Below, one piece after another: positions 33,832 through 33,986 of a stretch of DNA of 33,986 bases. The notes beneath the pieces were generated by a model. The model was not told where the DNA came from. It saw only the letters and a list, made by a program, of their open reading frames with translations, and ran no database searches. The translations under genes and the position numbers were made by a program. The first letter of the stretch is position 1; each line of letters begins with the position of its first letter. Source of the DNA: Streptomyces sp. WAC06614 (GTDB lineage Bacteria; Actinomycetota; Actinomycetes; Streptomycetales; Streptomycetaceae); contig NZ_RPRY01000042.1 of assembly GCF_003949795.1 (NCBI RefSeq), positions 1 through 33,986 on the forward strand, written 5' to 3'.

Positions 33832-33986
33832 GCGACGTGCCCTGCCGGCGCGGCGCGGCGCGGGGGGGGGGCTGTGGGGGGGCGGGGCCGGGCTCCGGGG
33901 AGTACCCGGGGGGCGGCGGGACGGCCGAGCCGGTGTCCTCGTAGGAGCCGGACGCTTCGTAGGAGCCGGACGTCTCGTAGTACGCG
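33729..33986. repeat. Near-perfect 100-bp inverted repeat at the window end (probable fold-back artefact)
   Basis: Bases 33887-33986 are the reverse complement of 33729-33828 with only three mismatches (at 33803, 33814 and 33820 of the left arm), all toward the spacer. The 58-base spacer (33829-33886) contains long G runs. Arms of this length, inside a coding sequence and ending exactly at the sequence edge, suggest an assembly or read fold-back rather than a biological repeat. Confidence 0.9.
33736..33789 (+). repeat. Three tandem 18-bp repeats
   Basis: Units at 33736-33753, 33754-33771 and 33772-33789 encode Tyr-Glu-x-x-Gly-Ser (ETSGS, EASGS, EDTGS after Tyr). The reverse-complement copies recur near the window end because of the fold-back. 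Confidence 0.85.

Overview
The window is very G+C-rich actinobacterial DNA and almost certainly from Streptomyces or a close relative such as Kitasatospora. Codons end in G or C, GTG starts are frequent, and genes often overlap by 4 bases. Two perfect Streptomyces-type parS sites (5184-5197, 27733-27746), a cluster of DnaA boxes (2422-2731) and a Rex operator in front of cydA point to the oriC-proximal core of the chromosome. The gene order pheA-serS ... cydCD-cydB-cydA-hisC resembles the SCO3943-SCO3964 region of S. coelicolor as I remember it; I could not check this. I see no mobile element, prophage, CRISPR array, rRNA or tRNA.

Layout. 1-1433: the tail of a copper-handling membrane protein and a Tat-exported DyP peroxidase. 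1476-5012: pheA, then serS with a coupled HAD phosphatase, separated by a gene-free stretch rich in DnaA boxes and closed by a strong terminator. 5180-9442 (minus): a rhomboid-like membrane protein and a four-gene operon of two ABC-2 exporter modules. 9682-13387: an M24 metallopeptidase coupled to an EphD-like alpha/beta-hydrolase/SDR fusion, then a MerR-type regulator. 13388-13657: low-complexity DNA with a second set of DnaA boxes. 13658-15095: a divergent aquaporin (minus) and KptA RNA 2'-phosphotransferase (plus) around a dense palindromic control region. 15251-20253: an HSP90-family ATPase translationally coupled to a 1045-residue helical-repeat (TPR-like) protein. 20363-22260: an LLM-type oxidoreductase (minus) and a second Cof-type HAD phosphatase (plus). 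22325-30282 (minus): cydA-cydB-cydCD followed by a GAF-GAF histidine kinase. 30461-33409: a cyclophilin-like protein, a HisC/aromatic aminotransferase (minus) and a LacI-type regulator. 33592-33831: a small Tyr/Ser/Gly-rich protein.

How the genes fit together. cydA, cydB and cydCD would make and mature cytochrome bd oxidase under Rex (NADH/NAD+) control. The kinase at the operon's 3' end has the GFPPHHPPM motif of heme-binding DevS/DosT GAF domains, so it may sense oxygen or redox. PheA and the HisC-like aminotransferase could supply the last two steps of phenylalanine synthesis. The HSP90-like protein and its helical-repeat partner look like a self-contained chaperone/co-chaperone pair and are the least understood unit here.

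The last ~260 bases are suspect. Positions 33887-33986 are an almost exact reverse complement of 33729-33828 around a G-homopolymer-rich spacer, which looks like a fold-back artefact at a contig end.
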